Under the pieces are notes generated by a model. That model had not been told where the DNA came from. It worked only from the letters and a program-made list of their open reading frames with translations, and made no database searches. Of a DNA stretch of 64,000 nt, positions 26,027 through 35,244 are shown piece by piece; the first letter of the stretch is position 1, and the number at the start of each line of letters is the position of its first letter. Both the position numbers and the translations under genes were made by a program. The DNA is taken from NCBI RefSeq assembly GCF_015999245.1, contig NZ_JAEAMR010000022.1, forward strand, positions 421,322-485,321, in the 5' to 3' direction. This stretch comes from Streptomyces sp. AV19 (GTDB taxonomy: Bacteria > Actinomycetota > Actinomycetes > Streptomycetales > Streptomycetaceae).

Positions 26027-26068
26027 TCGGGCTTTGCCGGTCGGGCGTTGCCGTTCGGGCATTGCCGG
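26027..26068. repeat. Three tandem 14-bp repeats in the dxs leader
   Basis: TCGGGCTTTGCCGG, TCGGGCGTTGCCGT and TCGGGCATTGCCGG follow one another directly, between the dxs ribosome-binding site and an AT-rich patch (GAGTTTAATC) that may hold the promoter. Confidence 0.9.
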
Positions 26069-26157
26069 TCGAGTTTAATCTTCCGCCCGTGGTGGCGGTG
26101 AACGGGTGATGCGACGTATGTCACCTGAACGGCGCCGTGGGCCGGGGTGGGGGTGGG

Positions 26158-26545
26158 AGGGCTGTGCCCCGGTCCCGCCCTTTCGCCGTTTCTCCCGGGC
26201 TCCGCCCGGGGGCGGGCGCGGCTGCGCCGCGCGGGGGAGCGGGGGCTGCGCCCCGGGCTCGCAACGCGGCTTCGCCGCGTTGACCGGGGGCTACGCCCCC
26301 TGGACCCCTGAAGCGCCCTTCGGGCGCTGTCCTCAAACTCCCCCAGAGGGGTGCCCCCAGACGGGCTGAATCAGCCCGTCCGGCGTTTGAGGACGAGCGG
26401 CGAAGCCGCGACAACGGGGTCCGGGGCGCAGCCCCGGAAGGGGCGCAGGGGGCGAAAGCCCCCGCTCCCCGCGCGGCGCAGCCGCGCCCGCCCCTGGGCG
26501 GAGCCCCGGAAGAAACGGTGAAAGGGCGGGGCGGGGAGAACGAAC
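26158..26545. repeat. Expanded modular repeat region, copy 6
   Basis: About 390 bp made almost entirely of the window's repeat modules: the CCCGCCCTTTCGCCGTTTCTCC box, several GCGGCTGCGCCGC palindromes, CCCCAGAGGGG, CAGCCCGTCCGGCGTTTGAG and a closing inverted GAAACGGTGAAAGGGCGGGG box. It fills the gap between the dxs promoter and the 3' end of xylH. No gene is supported here. Confidence 0.8.
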
Positions 26546-26547
26546 CC

Positions 26548-27813
26548 CTACGCCCGCCCCGCCGTGCGCTGCGTGCGGCGCGACACCGAGTCGATCACGA
26601 CCGCCGCCAGCAGCACAGCGCCCGTGATCATGTACTGGACGGCGGAGGCGATGCCCAGCAGGGCCATGCCCGACGCGATCGACTGGATCACCAGCACGCC
26701 CAGCAGCGCGGACCACGTCTTGCCCCGGCCCCCGAACAGGCTCGTGCCGCCGATGACCGCCGCCGCGATCGCGTTCATCAGCAGGCTGCCCGCCCCCGAC
26801 GACTGGTTCGCCGCGTTGATCTGCGAGGCCAGGAACATCCCGCCCAGCGCCGCCGTCGTCCCGGAGAGGGCGAAGACGGAGATCCGTACCGCCGCGACGT
26901 CGATGCCCGCGCGCCGGGCCGCCTCGACGCTGCCGCCCAGGGCGAAGACCCTGCGGCCGTAGCCGGTGCGGCGCAGCACCAGGTCCAGGGCGACCACGAC
27001 GCCCAGGAAGATCACCACGGCCAGCGGGAGGCCCTTGTACTGGTTGAAGAGCCAGGCCGCGGCGTAGGCGGGCACCGCGAGGACCGCCGTCCGCAGGAGC
27101 GTTTCGGTGAGCGGGCGGGCCGGCACCCCCGCGGCCGTCCGGCGGCGGCCGTCGCGCCAGGAGACGAGGAAGTAGCCGGCGACGGTCGCGGTCGCCAGCC
27201 CGTTCGCCCAGGCGATGTCCTCGAAGTAGTGGTTGGTCAGGGCGGCGACCAGCCCGGAGTCGTCCAGGTTGATGGTGCCGTTGGAGCCCAGCACCTGGAG
27301 CATCAGGCCGTTCCAGCCGAGCAGCCCGGCGAGCGTGACGACGAACGCGGGCACGCCGACGCGGGCGAAGAAGAAGCCGTGGAGCACTCCGGCGAGGGTG
27401 CCCGTGAGCAGCGCCAGGAGCAGCGCCAGCCACTCCGGCATGCCCCGGTTCACGTTGAGCACGGCGAAGACCGCGGCCGCCAGTCCGCTGACCGAGCCGA
27501 CGGAGAGGTCGATCTCCCCGAGGATCAGCACGAAGACGATGCCGACGGCGATGAGCCCGGTGCCCGCGGCGGTGACGAAGAGGTTGGAGAGGTTCTCCGG
27601 GCCGAGGAAGGCCGTGTCCTGGAGCTGGAAGACCAGGCAGATGACGACCAGGCCGACGACGACGGGCAGCGAGCCCAGCTCGCCGCTGCGCAGCCTGCGG
27701 GTGAACTCGCTCCAGTAGCCGGTGAAGCCCTCCTCGCGGACGAGGAGCCGGGGGTCGGCCGGGGGGACGGCGGCCGGTTCGTCGGGGGCGGTCTTCGGCA
27801 GGTCTGTGGTCAC
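26548..27813 (-). CDS. xylH: Sugar ABC transporter permease XylH-like
   Basis: A 421-residue inner-membrane permease of the RbsC/XylH family, with about ten hydrophobic segments and the family motif GEIDLSVGSVSGLAAA near residue 98, plus the long extracytoplasmic insertion seen in XylH. GTG start overlaps the xylG stop (GTGA). Third gene of xylF-xylG-xylH, an importer for xylose in streptomycetes. Confidence 0.87.
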   Translation of the reverse strand: MTTDLPKTAPDEPAAVPPADPRLLVREEGFTGYWSEFTRRLRSGELGSLPVVVGLVVICLVFQLQDTAFLGPENLSNLFVTAAGTGLIAVGIVFVLILGEIDLSVGSVSGLAAAVFAVLNVNRGMPEWLALLLALLTGTLAGVLHGFFFARVGVPAFVVTLAGLLGWNGLMLQVLGSNGTINLDDSGLVAALTNHYFEDIAWANGLATATVAGYFLVSWRDGRRRTAAGVPARPLTETLLRTAVLAVPAYAAAWLFNQYKGLPLAVVIFLGVVVALDLVLRRTGYGRRVFALGGSVEAARRAGIDVAAVRISVFALSGTTAALGGMFLASQINAANQSSGAGSLLMNAIAAAVIGGTSLFGGRGKTWSALLGVLVIQSIASGMALLGIASAVQYMITGAVLLAAVVIDSVSRRTQRTAGRA

Positions 27814-28589
27814 GTCCGGTCCTCCGCGGTGCGTGCCTTGCGGCGGGTGACAGCGTTGTCGGTGGCTCCGGTGATGGCGGAGACGATCTCTTCCTGGGTG
27901 GTGGCGCGCACCTCGAAGACGCCGTTGTTGCGGCCGAGGCGCAGGACGGCGACCCGGTCGGCGACGGCCTTCACGTCGGCCATGTTGTGGCTGATGAGGA
28001 TCACTCCGAGGCCGCGTTCGCGCAGGCGCTCCACGAGGTCGAGGACCTGCGCGGTCTGCTCGACGCCGAGCGCCGCGGTGGGTTCGTCGAGGATGACGAC
28101 CTTGGGCTCGCCGAGCAGCGAGCGGGCGATGGCGACGGTCTGCCGCTGGCCGCCGGAGAGCGAGGCGACCGGGATCCGGACGCTGGGGATCCGGATGGAG
28201 AGGGTGGCGAGCAGCTCGCGGGCGCGCCGCTCCATCTCGACCTCGTCGAGCACCCCGGCGCGGGCGATCTCGCGGCCGAGGAAGAGGTTGCCGACGACGT
28301 CGAGGTTGTCGCAGAGCGCGAGGTCCTGGTAGACGGTCGCGATGCCGAGCTCCTGGGCGGTGTGCGGGCGGTCGATGGTGACGCGGCGGCCCTCCCATTC
28401 GATGGCGCCGTCGTCCGCCGGGCCGACGCCCGCGATGGTCTTGACGAGGGTGGACTTGCCGGCGCCGTTGTCGCCGACCAGGGCGACCACCTCGCCGGAA
28501 CGGATCTCCAGGTCGACGTCGGCGAGCGCCTGCACGGCACCGAACCGCTTGGAGATCCCGCGCAACGCCAGTACGGGCGCAGCGGACAT
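27810..28589 (-). CDS. xylG: Sugar ABC transporter ATPase XylG-like (single domain)
   Basis: A 259-residue ABC ATPase with Walker A GDNGAGKST, signature LSGGQRQ, Walker B VVILDEPTA and switch His in LISHNMAD. Unlike E. coli XylG or RbsA it has only one ATPase domain, as known for actinobacterial XylG. ATG chosen with AAGGAG nine bases upstream. It lies between the binding protein and the permease. Confidence 0.88.
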   Translation of the reverse strand: MSAAPVLALRGISKRFGAVQALADVDLEIRSGEVVALVGDNGAGKSTLVKTIAGVGPADDGAIEWEGRRVTIDRPHTAQELGIATVYQDLALCDNLDVVGNLFLGREIARAGVLDEVEMERRARELLATLSIRIPSVRIPVASLSGGQRQTVAIARSLLGEPKVVILDEPTAALGVEQTAQVLDLVERLRERGLGVILISHNMADVKAVADRVAVLRLGRNNGVFEVRATTQEEIVSAITGATDNAVTRRKARTAEDRT

Positions 28590-28614
28590 GTGGATCAACT
28601 CCTTCGCCGTGCGC

Positions 28615-29721
28615 CTACTTGAGGCCGGCCTTGTCGCACTCCGTCTTGTACCTGGCGGTGCAGATCTCGTCGAGGGTGAAGAAGCCCGGTTTGCCGACGT
28701 ACTTGGCGATGTCGGCCTTGGTCAGGGCGAGGGGGTCGACGATGATCGCGGGGATCTTCTTCTCGGTGCCGCTGTCCACCGTGCTCTTGGCAACGTTGTC
28801 GAGCTTCTTGCCCCGGGCGAGGTGCACCGCCAGCGTGGCCGCCGCGTCCGCCTCCGGCCGGTACGGCTTGTAGACGCTCATGAACTGCTCGCCCGCGAGG
28901 ATCCGCTGGACGGCGGAGAGTTCGGCGTCCTGGCCGGTGACGGGCGGCAGCGGGTCGAAGCCGGCGCTCTTGAGGGCAGTGATGATGCCGCCCGCCATGC
29001 CGTCGTTGGCGGAGTAGACGCCGACGATCCGGTCCTTGCCCAGCGAGGAGACGGCGCCCTTCATGTTCTCGTTGGCGTTCTCCGGCTTCCACTCCTTGGT
29101 GTCGTACTCCTTGCCGATCTTCACCTTGCCGTCGAGGACGGAGTGGGCGCCGTCCTTGTACATCTTGGCGTTGGGGTCGGTGACCGAGCCGTTCATCATG
29201 ACGATCTCGCCCTTGGACGCCTTGTCGCCGAGCTCCTTGAGCAGGGACTCGCCCTGGATCCTGCCGACCCGCTCGTTGTCCACCGAGGTGTAGGCCTTCA
29301 CCGGCCCTTCGGCCAGGCGGTCGTAGGCGACGACGGGAATGCCCTTGTCGTCGGCCTTCTTGACCGAGCTCGCTATCGACTTGGCGTCCACGGCGTCGAC
29401 GATCAGCACGTCGACCTTCTTCGTGATCATGGTGTCGACCTGCTGCTGCTGGAGCGAGGCGTCCTGCTTGGCGTTCTCGTAGAGGACGGTGGCACCGGTG
29501 CCCGCCAGTTCCTTGATCTTCTTCTCGATCAGCGGCTTGTCGAAGCGCTCGTAGCGGGCGGTCTGGTTCTCGGGCAGCAGCAGGCCGACGGTCAGCGGGC
29601 CCTTGGTGTCCTTCTTGTGGTCACCGCCGCCGGCTTCCTTGGCCTTGCCGCAGGCGGCGAGGCCGACGGCCGTCGAGACGGCCGCCACGACCAGCGCGGC
29701 GCGGCGCAGATGCGTGTTCAC
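28615..29721 (-). CDS. xylF: Xylose-type sugar-binding lipoprotein XylF-like
   Basis: A 368-residue type I periplasmic-binding-fold lipoprotein. The lipobox LAAC places the lipidated Cys at residue 24. LTVGLLLPENQTARYERFDKP and TSVDNERVGRIQGESLL resemble the ligand-contact strands of XylF/RbsB proteins. It delivers the pentose to XylH/XylG. Leading gene of the operon, with the ROK regulator immediately upstream on the same strand, as with rok7B7-xylFGH in S. coelicolor. Confidence 0.88.
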   Translation of the reverse strand: MNTHLRRAALVVAAVSTAVGLAACGKAKEAGGGDHKKDTKGPLTVGLLLPENQTARYERFDKPLIEKKIKELAGTGATVLYENAKQDASLQQQQVDTMITKKVDVLIVDAVDAKSIASSVKKADDKGIPVVAYDRLAEGPVKAYTSVDNERVGRIQGESLLKELGDKASKGEIVMMNGSVTDPNAKMYKDGAHSVLDGKVKIGKEYDTKEWKPENANENMKGAVSSLGKDRIVGVYSANDGMAGGIITALKSAGFDPLPPVTGQDAELSAVQRILAGEQFMSVYKPYRPEADAAATLAVHLARGKKLDNVAKSTVDSGTEKKIPAIIVDPLALTKADIAKYVGKPGFFTLDEICTARYKTECDKAGLK

Positions 29722-29815
29722 GGTACCTCCCTGACATGGCCGCGCCGTTGCGGCCGAGGTGAGCGGCAGTCAACTCGGCCGGTCAAGGAGCGTCAAGAAG
29801 TAAACCCTTAACGAG

Positions 29816-29831
29816 ATGGCAACGATGCCAT
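29816..29831. promoter_or_regulatory. Palindromic operator candidate before xylF
   Basis: ATGGCAACGATGCCAT: six-base arms ATGGCA/TGCCAT around four bases, about 95 bp upstream of xylF and 50 bp after the ROK gene. It is a natural candidate for Rok7B7 or a LacI-type sugar regulator; unproven. Confidence 0.4.
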
Positions 29832-29881
29832 GCGTTACCTGCGTGAACTCAACTGATGTGCTCCGCGCGGGCGGACGGGCG

Positions 29882-31087
29882 TCAGACCGCCCCGGGCGTG
29901 TCCCCGGCGGCCGTTCCGTCGAGCAGGGTGGAGTCGCCCATCTCGCTGAGGACGAGCGCCAGGGCGCCGAGCACCTCGGCACGGCCGCCCAGCGCCCCGG
30001 GCACGACCTCCAACTGCCGCGCGGCGCTGGGGATCGCGTACCGTCCGACGGACTCGCGGATCGGTGCGAGGACGAGCTCCCCCGCGTCCGCGAGGTCGCC
30101 GCCGAGCACGATGCGGCTGGGGTTGAGGAGGTTGCAGAGGCTGGCGACGCCGCTGCCGATGTGCCGACCGACGTCCGCGATCACCCGTCGGCAGCCCGCG
30201 TCGCCGTCGCGGGCGAGCCGGACCATGCGCGGCGCGGTCAGGTCCGGGCCGTGCGCCGAGTGCAGCAGGGGCAGGACGTAGCGGTGGGCGGTGAAGGTCT
30301 CCAGGCAGCCGCGGTTGCCGCAGCGGCAGACGGGGCCCGACTCGTCCAGTGTGATGTGGCCGATCTCGCCGGCGGTGCCGCCCGGGCCCCGGTAGATCTG
30401 CCCGTTGATCACCAGCCCGGCGCCGACGCCGCTGGCGACCTTGATATACGCCAGATCGGCGGCGCCCCGGCCGGCGCCCCAGACCAGCTCGCCGAGCGCG
30501 CCGAGGTTGGCGTCGTTGTCGACGTGGACCGGTACGTCGAGGCGGGCGGCGAGCTCGTCGCGCGGGTTGGTGCCGGCCCAGCCCGGCAGGATCGCCGTCG
30601 AGCCGAGCACCCCCGACTCGACGTCGATCGGGCCGGGGACGCCCAGGCCCACGCCGACGATCTTGCGCGGGTCGATGCCCTCGCGGGCGATCAGCGACTT
30701 GACCAGGTGCTCGGCCCGCGCCAGGCCCTGGGCCGCGGAGGCGTCCACGTCGAGCGGCTCGGCCTCCTCGGCGAGGACGCGGTGGGCGAGGTTGCCGATG
30801 GCGACGCGCAGGTGCGTGTGGCCGAAGTCCACGCCGATCACGATTCCGGCGTCGCCGGACAGGGAGACGCTGCGGGCCCGGCGGCCGCCGGAGGAGGTGG
30901 GGGTCACCTCGACCGTGCCGGTGTCCTTCAGCTCCCGGACGATGTTGGAGACGGTGGCGGCGGAGAGGCCGGTGGCCCGGGCGATCTCCGCCTGGGTGAG
31001 GGCCCCCGCCCTGCGTACGGCGCGTACGACCCGCTCCAGGTTGGCCCGGTGCAGCGACGACTGCGACCCCGGAGTCTCCACGCTCAT
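29882..31087 (-). CDS. rok7B7: ROK-family regulator, Rok7B7-type
   Basis: A 401-residue ROK repressor/activator: winged helix-turn-helix at about 15-75 (LTQAEIARATGLSAATVSNIV), ATP-grasp-like sugar kinase fold from about 80 (VIGVDFGHTHLRVAIGN), ROK signature VGVGLGVPGPID and the zinc motif CRCGNRGCLE. By synteny it corresponds to Rok7B7, which controls xylose import, carbon catabolite response and antibiotic synthesis in S. coelicolor. It lies just upstream of xylFGH on the same strand and is flanked on the other side by ngcG. Confidence 0.85.
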   Translation of the reverse strand: MSVETPGSQSSLHRANLERVVRAVRRAGALTQAEIARATGLSAATVSNIVRELKDTGTVEVTPTSSGGRRARSVSLSGDAGIVIGVDFGHTHLRVAIGNLAHRVLAEEAEPLDVDASAAQGLARAEHLVKSLIAREGIDPRKIVGVGLGVPGPIDVESGVLGSTAILPGWAGTNPRDELAARLDVPVHVDNDANLGALGELVWGAGRGAADLAYIKVASGVGAGLVINGQIYRGPGGTAGEIGHITLDESGPVCRCGNRGCLETFTAHRYVLPLLHSAHGPDLTAPRMVRLARDGDAGCRRVIADVGRHIGSGVASLCNLLNPSRIVLGGDLADAGELVLAPIRESVGRYAIPSAARQLEVVPGALGGRAEVLGALALVLSEMGDSTLLDGTAAGDTPGAV

Positions 31088-31159
31088 TCGCTCCTACTTC
31101 GTCGGCCCGGAATCCATACAACATATGAACTCTAAGCGCCATGGGGGCGTGGGGGGAGG

Positions 31160-31606
31160 GGGAGTGCCCCGGTCCCGCCCTTTCACCGTTTCTCCCGGGG
31201 CTCCGCCCCCTCTGCCCGGCACCGCGCTCCGCGCGGTGGGGGGGGCGGGGCGTAGCCCCCCCGCCCGCTGCACCCCCGGAACTGCGCTCCGCGCGGTTGT
31301 CCTCAAGCGCCGGACAGGCTGAAGAGTGTGCCCGCACCCGGAATCCCGGGCGTGGGCGCGCTGTTCAGCCCGTCCGGCGCTTGAGGACAGCGCCCGGAGG
31401 GTGCTTCGGGGGTGCAGGGGGCGCAGCCCCCGCCTGTCGCGGGGCTCGGCCCCGCCCCGCCACCACCGCGCGGAGCGCGATGCCGGGTCGAGGGGGCGGA
31501 GCCCCGGGAGAAACGGTGAAAGGGCGGGGAGGGGCACCCAGCCCGTCCGGCGCTTGAGGACAACCGCGCGGAGCGCGGTTGCCGCCCCCCGGGGGGGGCG
31601 AGCCCG
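31160..31606. repeat. Expanded modular repeat region, copy 7
   Basis: About 450 bp of repeat modules between the ROK gene promoter and the 3' end of ngcG. It has two copies of the CAGCCCGTCCGGCGCTTGAG box, a CCCGCCCTTTCACCGTTTCTCC box at the left and its inverse GAAACGGTGAAAGGGCGGGG near 31510, and several CGCTCCGCGCGG palindromes. No coding region supported. Confidence 0.8.
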
Positions 31607-31613
31607 GGACCGC

Positions 31614-32495
31614 CTACTTCAACGCCCCCGCCGTCAGCCCCGCCTGCACCTGCCGCTGGAAGACCACGTACGCCGCCAGCACCGGCAGCATCGCCATCAC
31701 CAGCCCCGCGAACAGCCCCGACCAGTCCCCCTTGTACCGCTGGCTCGCCGCGAGTGCCACCAGCCCCTGGGGCAGGAGCTTCTTGTCCTCGTCCCCGATG
31801 TTGAGCACCGCCGGGAGCAGGTACTGGTTCCACTGGCCGAGGAAGTTGAAGATGCCGACGCTGATCAGGCCGGGCTTGGCCATGGGGAGCATCACCTGGA
31901 AGAAGGTCCGGGTGTGCGACGCCCCGTCGATCAGCGCCGCCTCGGCGACCGAGGTGGGCAGCGTCCTGAAGAAGCCGGTGAGGAAGAAGACCGTGAACGG
32001 CAGCGAGTAGGCGATGTAGACGAGGATCAGCCCGGGATAGGTGTTCAGCAGGTTCATGTTCTTCATCACGAAGAACAGCGGAACCAGCGCGAGGATCATC
32101 GGGAAGCTCATCCCGCCGACGAACAGGAAGTAGATCAGCCGGTTGCCGGGGAACTCGAAGCGGGCCAGCACATAGGCGGCCATGGCCCCCAGCAGCATCG
32201 TCCCGGCCAGTGAACCGGCCACCACCACGATGGAGTTGAGGAAGTACTGGCTCATGTGCGCCTCGGACCAGGCGCGGCCCCAGGCGTCGAGATGCAGAGC
32301 CTCGGGCAGCGCCCAGGGCGAGGTGAAGATCTCCTTGTCGGTCTTGAAGGCGCTCATCACCGCCCAGAGCAGCGGCAGCGTGACCATCAGCCCCCAGATC
32401 ACGAGGATGCCGTGGGAGAAGACGTTGAGGATTCCGCCCTCGGTCTTCGCCCGCTCCTGCGGTGCGACGTCCGACGGCTCGGCTTGCGCGGTCAC
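31614..32495 (-). CDS. ngcG: Sugar ABC transporter permease NgcG-like
   Basis: A 293-residue MalG-type permease with six transmembrane helices and the cytoplasmic EAA loop (EAALIDGASHTRTFFQVMLPMAKPG). It pairs with NgcF to import N-acetylglucosamine and chitobiose; the ATPase is not encoded here, and in streptomycetes the shared MsiK supplies it. GTG start. It ends just at the repeat region. Confidence 0.85.
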   Translation of the reverse strand: MTAQAEPSDVAPQERAKTEGGILNVFSHGILVIWGLMVTLPLLWAVMSAFKTDKEIFTSPWALPEALHLDAWGRAWSEAHMSQYFLNSIVVVAGSLAGTMLLGAMAAYVLARFEFPGNRLIYFLFVGGMSFPMILALVPLFFVMKNMNLLNTYPGLILVYIAYSLPFTVFFLTGFFRTLPTSVAEAALIDGASHTRTFFQVMLPMAKPGLISVGIFNFLGQWNQYLLPAVLNIGDEDKKLLPQGLVALAASQRYKGDWSGLFAGLVMAMLPVLAAYVVFQRQVQAGLTAGALK

Positions 32496-32529
32496 GGTGC
32501 CACCCCCAGGTGGTTGTGCAGGGCTACGG

Positions 32530-32580
32530 GCATCAGAACTCCAGCCGCATCAGGACTCCGCCGCATCAGAACTCCAGCCG
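32530..32580. repeat. Three tandem 17-bp units at the ngcF 3' end
   Basis: GCATCAGAACTCCAGCC, GCATCAGGACTCCGCC and GCATCAGAACTCCAGCC follow one another. Read on the minus strand they repeat the last codons and stop of ngcF (Leu-Glu-Phe-stop), so the gene's end has been copied into the ngcF-ngcG spacer. Confidence 0.88.
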
Positions 32581-33477
32581 CTCGCGCCGGCCCAGCTTCA
32601 TCACGACGCCGGCGAAGAGCAGGGTGACGATCAGCAGCGCGACGCCGAGGGCGGTCGCGTATCCGGCCTGTCCGTCGTTGAACGCCTTGGTGTAGAGGTA
32701 GTAGGTCAGCAGTTCGGTGGAGTAGTCGGGGCCGGGCCCGTCCATCATGATCTGGACGACCGCGAAGCCGTCGAGCGCCATGATCCCCATGTAGACCCAG
32801 CCGGTCTGGACCGTGTCCCACAGCAGCGGCAGGGTGACGCGGAAGAAGGTCTGGAAGCGGTTGGCCCCGTCCAGCAGGGCCGCCTCGTAGAAGTCCTTCG
32901 GGATCGAGCTCATGCCGGCGGAGAACAGCACGACGTAGAAGCCGATGTTGCTCCAGACCATCACCGCCATGACGCACCACAGCGCGAGGTCCGGATCACC
33001 CAGCCAGTCGGGCCGCCAGGGCAGGCCGACGGCCTCGAAGAAGGCGTTCAGGGCACCGCTGTTGGGGTTGTAGGCGAACTTGAACAGCAGCGCGACGATC
33101 GCGATGGAGAGGACCTGGGGGAAGAAGTACACGATCTTGTAGACGGCGGAGCCGCGCACCCCCGCCACCGCGGCGTTCCTCCGGCGGCGGCCGCCGACGT
33201 TGAGCATGGACGCGAAGAACAGCCCGAGCCCCAGCGTCACCAGCGGCAGCAGCAGGAGCAGCAGGAGGTTGTGTCCCAGTGCCTTCCAGAACAGCTCGTC
33301 GTCCCACAGCCGTTGGTAGTTCTTGAACCCGGTCATGCCGAACTTCGAGCTCAGCCCGGTCCAGTCGGTGAACGAGTAGTAGATGGCCTGGACGAACGGC
33401 GAGACGACGAAGACCCCGTACACCGCCAGCGGGATCAACAAGAACCCTGCGATGAAACGGTACTTACCATGCTGCAT
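32566..33477 (-). CDS. ngcF: Sugar ABC transporter permease NgcF-like
   Basis: A 303-residue MalF-type permease with six hydrophobic helices. The EAA loop is EAALLDGANRFQTFFRVTLPLL. It is 11 bp after ngcE. The arginine-rich cytoplasmic loop GGRRRRNAAVAG is typical of actinobacterial members. Partners NgcG and NgcE. Confidence 0.87.
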   Translation of the reverse strand: MQHGKYRFIAGFLLIPLAVYGVFVVSPFVQAIYYSFTDWTGLSSKFGMTGFKNYQRLWDDELFWKALGHNLLLLLLLPLVTLGLGLFFASMLNVGGRRRRNAAVAGVRGSAVYKIVYFFPQVLSIAIVALLFKFAYNPNSGALNAFFEAVGLPWRPDWLGDPDLALWCVMAVMVWSNIGFYVVLFSAGMSSIPKDFYEAALLDGANRFQTFFRVTLPLLWDTVQTGWVYMGIMALDGFAVVQIMMDGPGPDYSTELLTYYLYTKAFNDGQAGYATALGVALLIVTLLFAGVVMKLGRRERLEF

Positions 33478-33488
33478 CTACCGGTTCC

Positions 33489-34928
33489 TCACTTGTGCCG
33501 GTACTTCTTGACGGAGTCGTCCTTGCGGGTCTCGTCGGTGAACTTCTGGATCTTCTTGATGGCCTCGTCGGGGGTGAGCCGGCCGGCCATCATCTCGCCC
33601 AGCGCGGCCTTGCCGATCTTCTCCTTCTGGAGGGTGACGTACCAGTCCTGGAGCCGGGGGTTGACGACGTTCTTCCCGGCCTTGGTGAGGGCTTCCTTGG
33701 AGGATTCGAGGCCGGGAGGCAGCGCGATGCCCTCGGTGCCGCCATCGAGGGAGGAGAGCGAGGAGACGGCCTTGATGAAGTTCTGGGTGGACTTCCTGCC
33801 GAGCATGATCCGCAGCAACTCCATGCCGCCCTGCGGGTTCTTGGCGTGCTTCGGCACGATGAACGGCTCGCCGCCGGACGCCCAGATGGTGCCGAAGGGC
33901 AGCTTGTCGCCGCTGTCGAGACCGGACGGGGCGCCGACGGCCATCTTGAAGTCGGGCGGCGTCATCCTCTTCGCCTCGTTCTCCACCCAGGAGCCGTTGG
34001 GGATGAACAGCGCCTTGCCCTGGTTCCAGGCCGTCTGGGACTGGATGTGGTCGAGGCCCGGGGTGCCCTGGAGGACGTAGCCCTTGCGGTAGAGCTCGTA
34101 GTACGCCTCGAAGGCGGCCTTGACGGCCGGGTGCTTCCAGGCGTCGGGCTCCAGATTGTCGATCCGGTCCATCACCTCCACGCCGCCGATCTTGGCGATG
34201 AACGGGTAGAGGCTGAACGGCAGGTAGTACGGGTGCTGGCCCGCGTACGTCCAGCCGGCGATGCCCTTCTTCTTCGCCTTCTCGCAGATCTTGAGCATCT
34301 CGTCCCAGGTCTCGGGGTACTGGGCGTCGAGCTTCGCCAGGTTCGTCCGCGAGTACCACACGCCGTAGACGGTGTAGGCGTAGTAGAGGACCCAGACCTC
34401 CTCTCCGTCGAACTTGCCCATCTCCACGACACCGGGCCGCAGGGTGTCGCGCACCTTCTTCTTCGGGTCGTCCAAGGAGGGCGCGTCCAGCAGGGCGTTG
34501 AGGTCGGTGAGCTGCTTGAGGCCGACGAGGGTACCCAAGTCCATCTGTTTGGCACCGGAGTTGTCGATGAGGTCCGGCGGGGTGCCGCCGTTGAAGCGCG
34601 GCTGGATCTGGGGGGCGATGTCCTGGGTGCCGGTGTGCTTGATGCCGGCCTTCGGGTACGCCTTCTTGTACTCGGCCTCGGCGTCCTTGGCGTACTGCTG
34701 GCCGAATCCGCCGTCGAAGATGACGACGTCAAGTGGCGCGGACCCGTTGACGTTCAGCGGCTTGAGCTCGCCGGGCTTGTTGCCCTTGCCCGTGTCCGGG
34801 GTGTTGTCGTCGCCGTCGTCGCCTGTCGCGCAGGCGCTCAGCAGGCTCATCGTCGGCACCGCGAGGAGGCCGGCCGCGGCGGCCCGTTTGATCAGGTCGC
34901 GCCGGCTGAATTCCGAGGTGGATCCCAT
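33489..34928 (-). CDS. ngcE: N-acetylglucosamine/chitobiose-binding lipoprotein NgcE-like
   Basis: A 479-residue extracytoplasmic solute-binding protein of family 1. The signal has a twin-arginine motif (SRRDLIKR) and a lipobox LLSAC with Cys33, suggesting Tat export then lipidation. The acidic linker DDGDDNTPDTGKG follows. Later blocks (VIFDGGFGQQYAKDAEAEYKK, GGTPPDLIDNSG, PNGSWVENEA) match NgcE proteins that bind GlcNAc or diacetylchitobiose. ATG chosen with GGAGAAGGCGAGG upstream. Divergent from the GH92 gene. Confidence 0.85.
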   Translation of the reverse strand: MGSTSEFSRRDLIKRAAAAGLLAVPTMSLLSACATGDDGDDNTPDTGKGNKPGELKPLNVNGSAPLDVVIFDGGFGQQYAKDAEAEYKKAYPKAGIKHTGTQDIAPQIQPRFNGGTPPDLIDNSGAKQMDLGTLVGLKQLTDLNALLDAPSLDDPKKKVRDTLRPGVVEMGKFDGEEVWVLYYAYTVYGVWYSRTNLAKLDAQYPETWDEMLKICEKAKKKGIAGWTYAGQHPYYLPFSLYPFIAKIGGVEVMDRIDNLEPDAWKHPAVKAAFEAYYELYRKGYVLQGTPGLDHIQSQTAWNQGKALFIPNGSWVENEAKRMTPPDFKMAVGAPSGLDSGDKLPFGTIWASGGEPFIVPKHAKNPQGGMELLRIMLGRKSTQNFIKAVSSLSSLDGGTEGIALPPGLESSKEALTKAGKNVVNPRLQDWYVTLQKEKIGKAALGEMMAGRLTPDEAIKKIQKFTDETRKDDSVKKYRHK

Positions 34929-35244
34929 GCTCAAGTCCTCGCCTTCTCCAGGACTCAGGCGGTGTGGCGGTCTCCCCTGTGCAGTCGGCTGGACGAAGGG
35001 CCCGACACCGCGGGTCAGTTGAAGTGCTGGGCGTGCTGGGTGTGCGCCGGAGAAGTGCCAGGGCGCGCCGTCGGCGTTCTCCCCCGGTCCGCCACGGCGA
35101 CGCGGGGTCGCCCCGGACGCCGACAGGTATAGTCCACTTCGCACCAACTGGGCAAGATCGGAAGCGGCATTGGCCGTCAGTCTTTCCCGAGTTGAGACCT
35201 CTTCGACATCCGGCGACACCACCCCCGGAAACCCCCCGGAAGCC

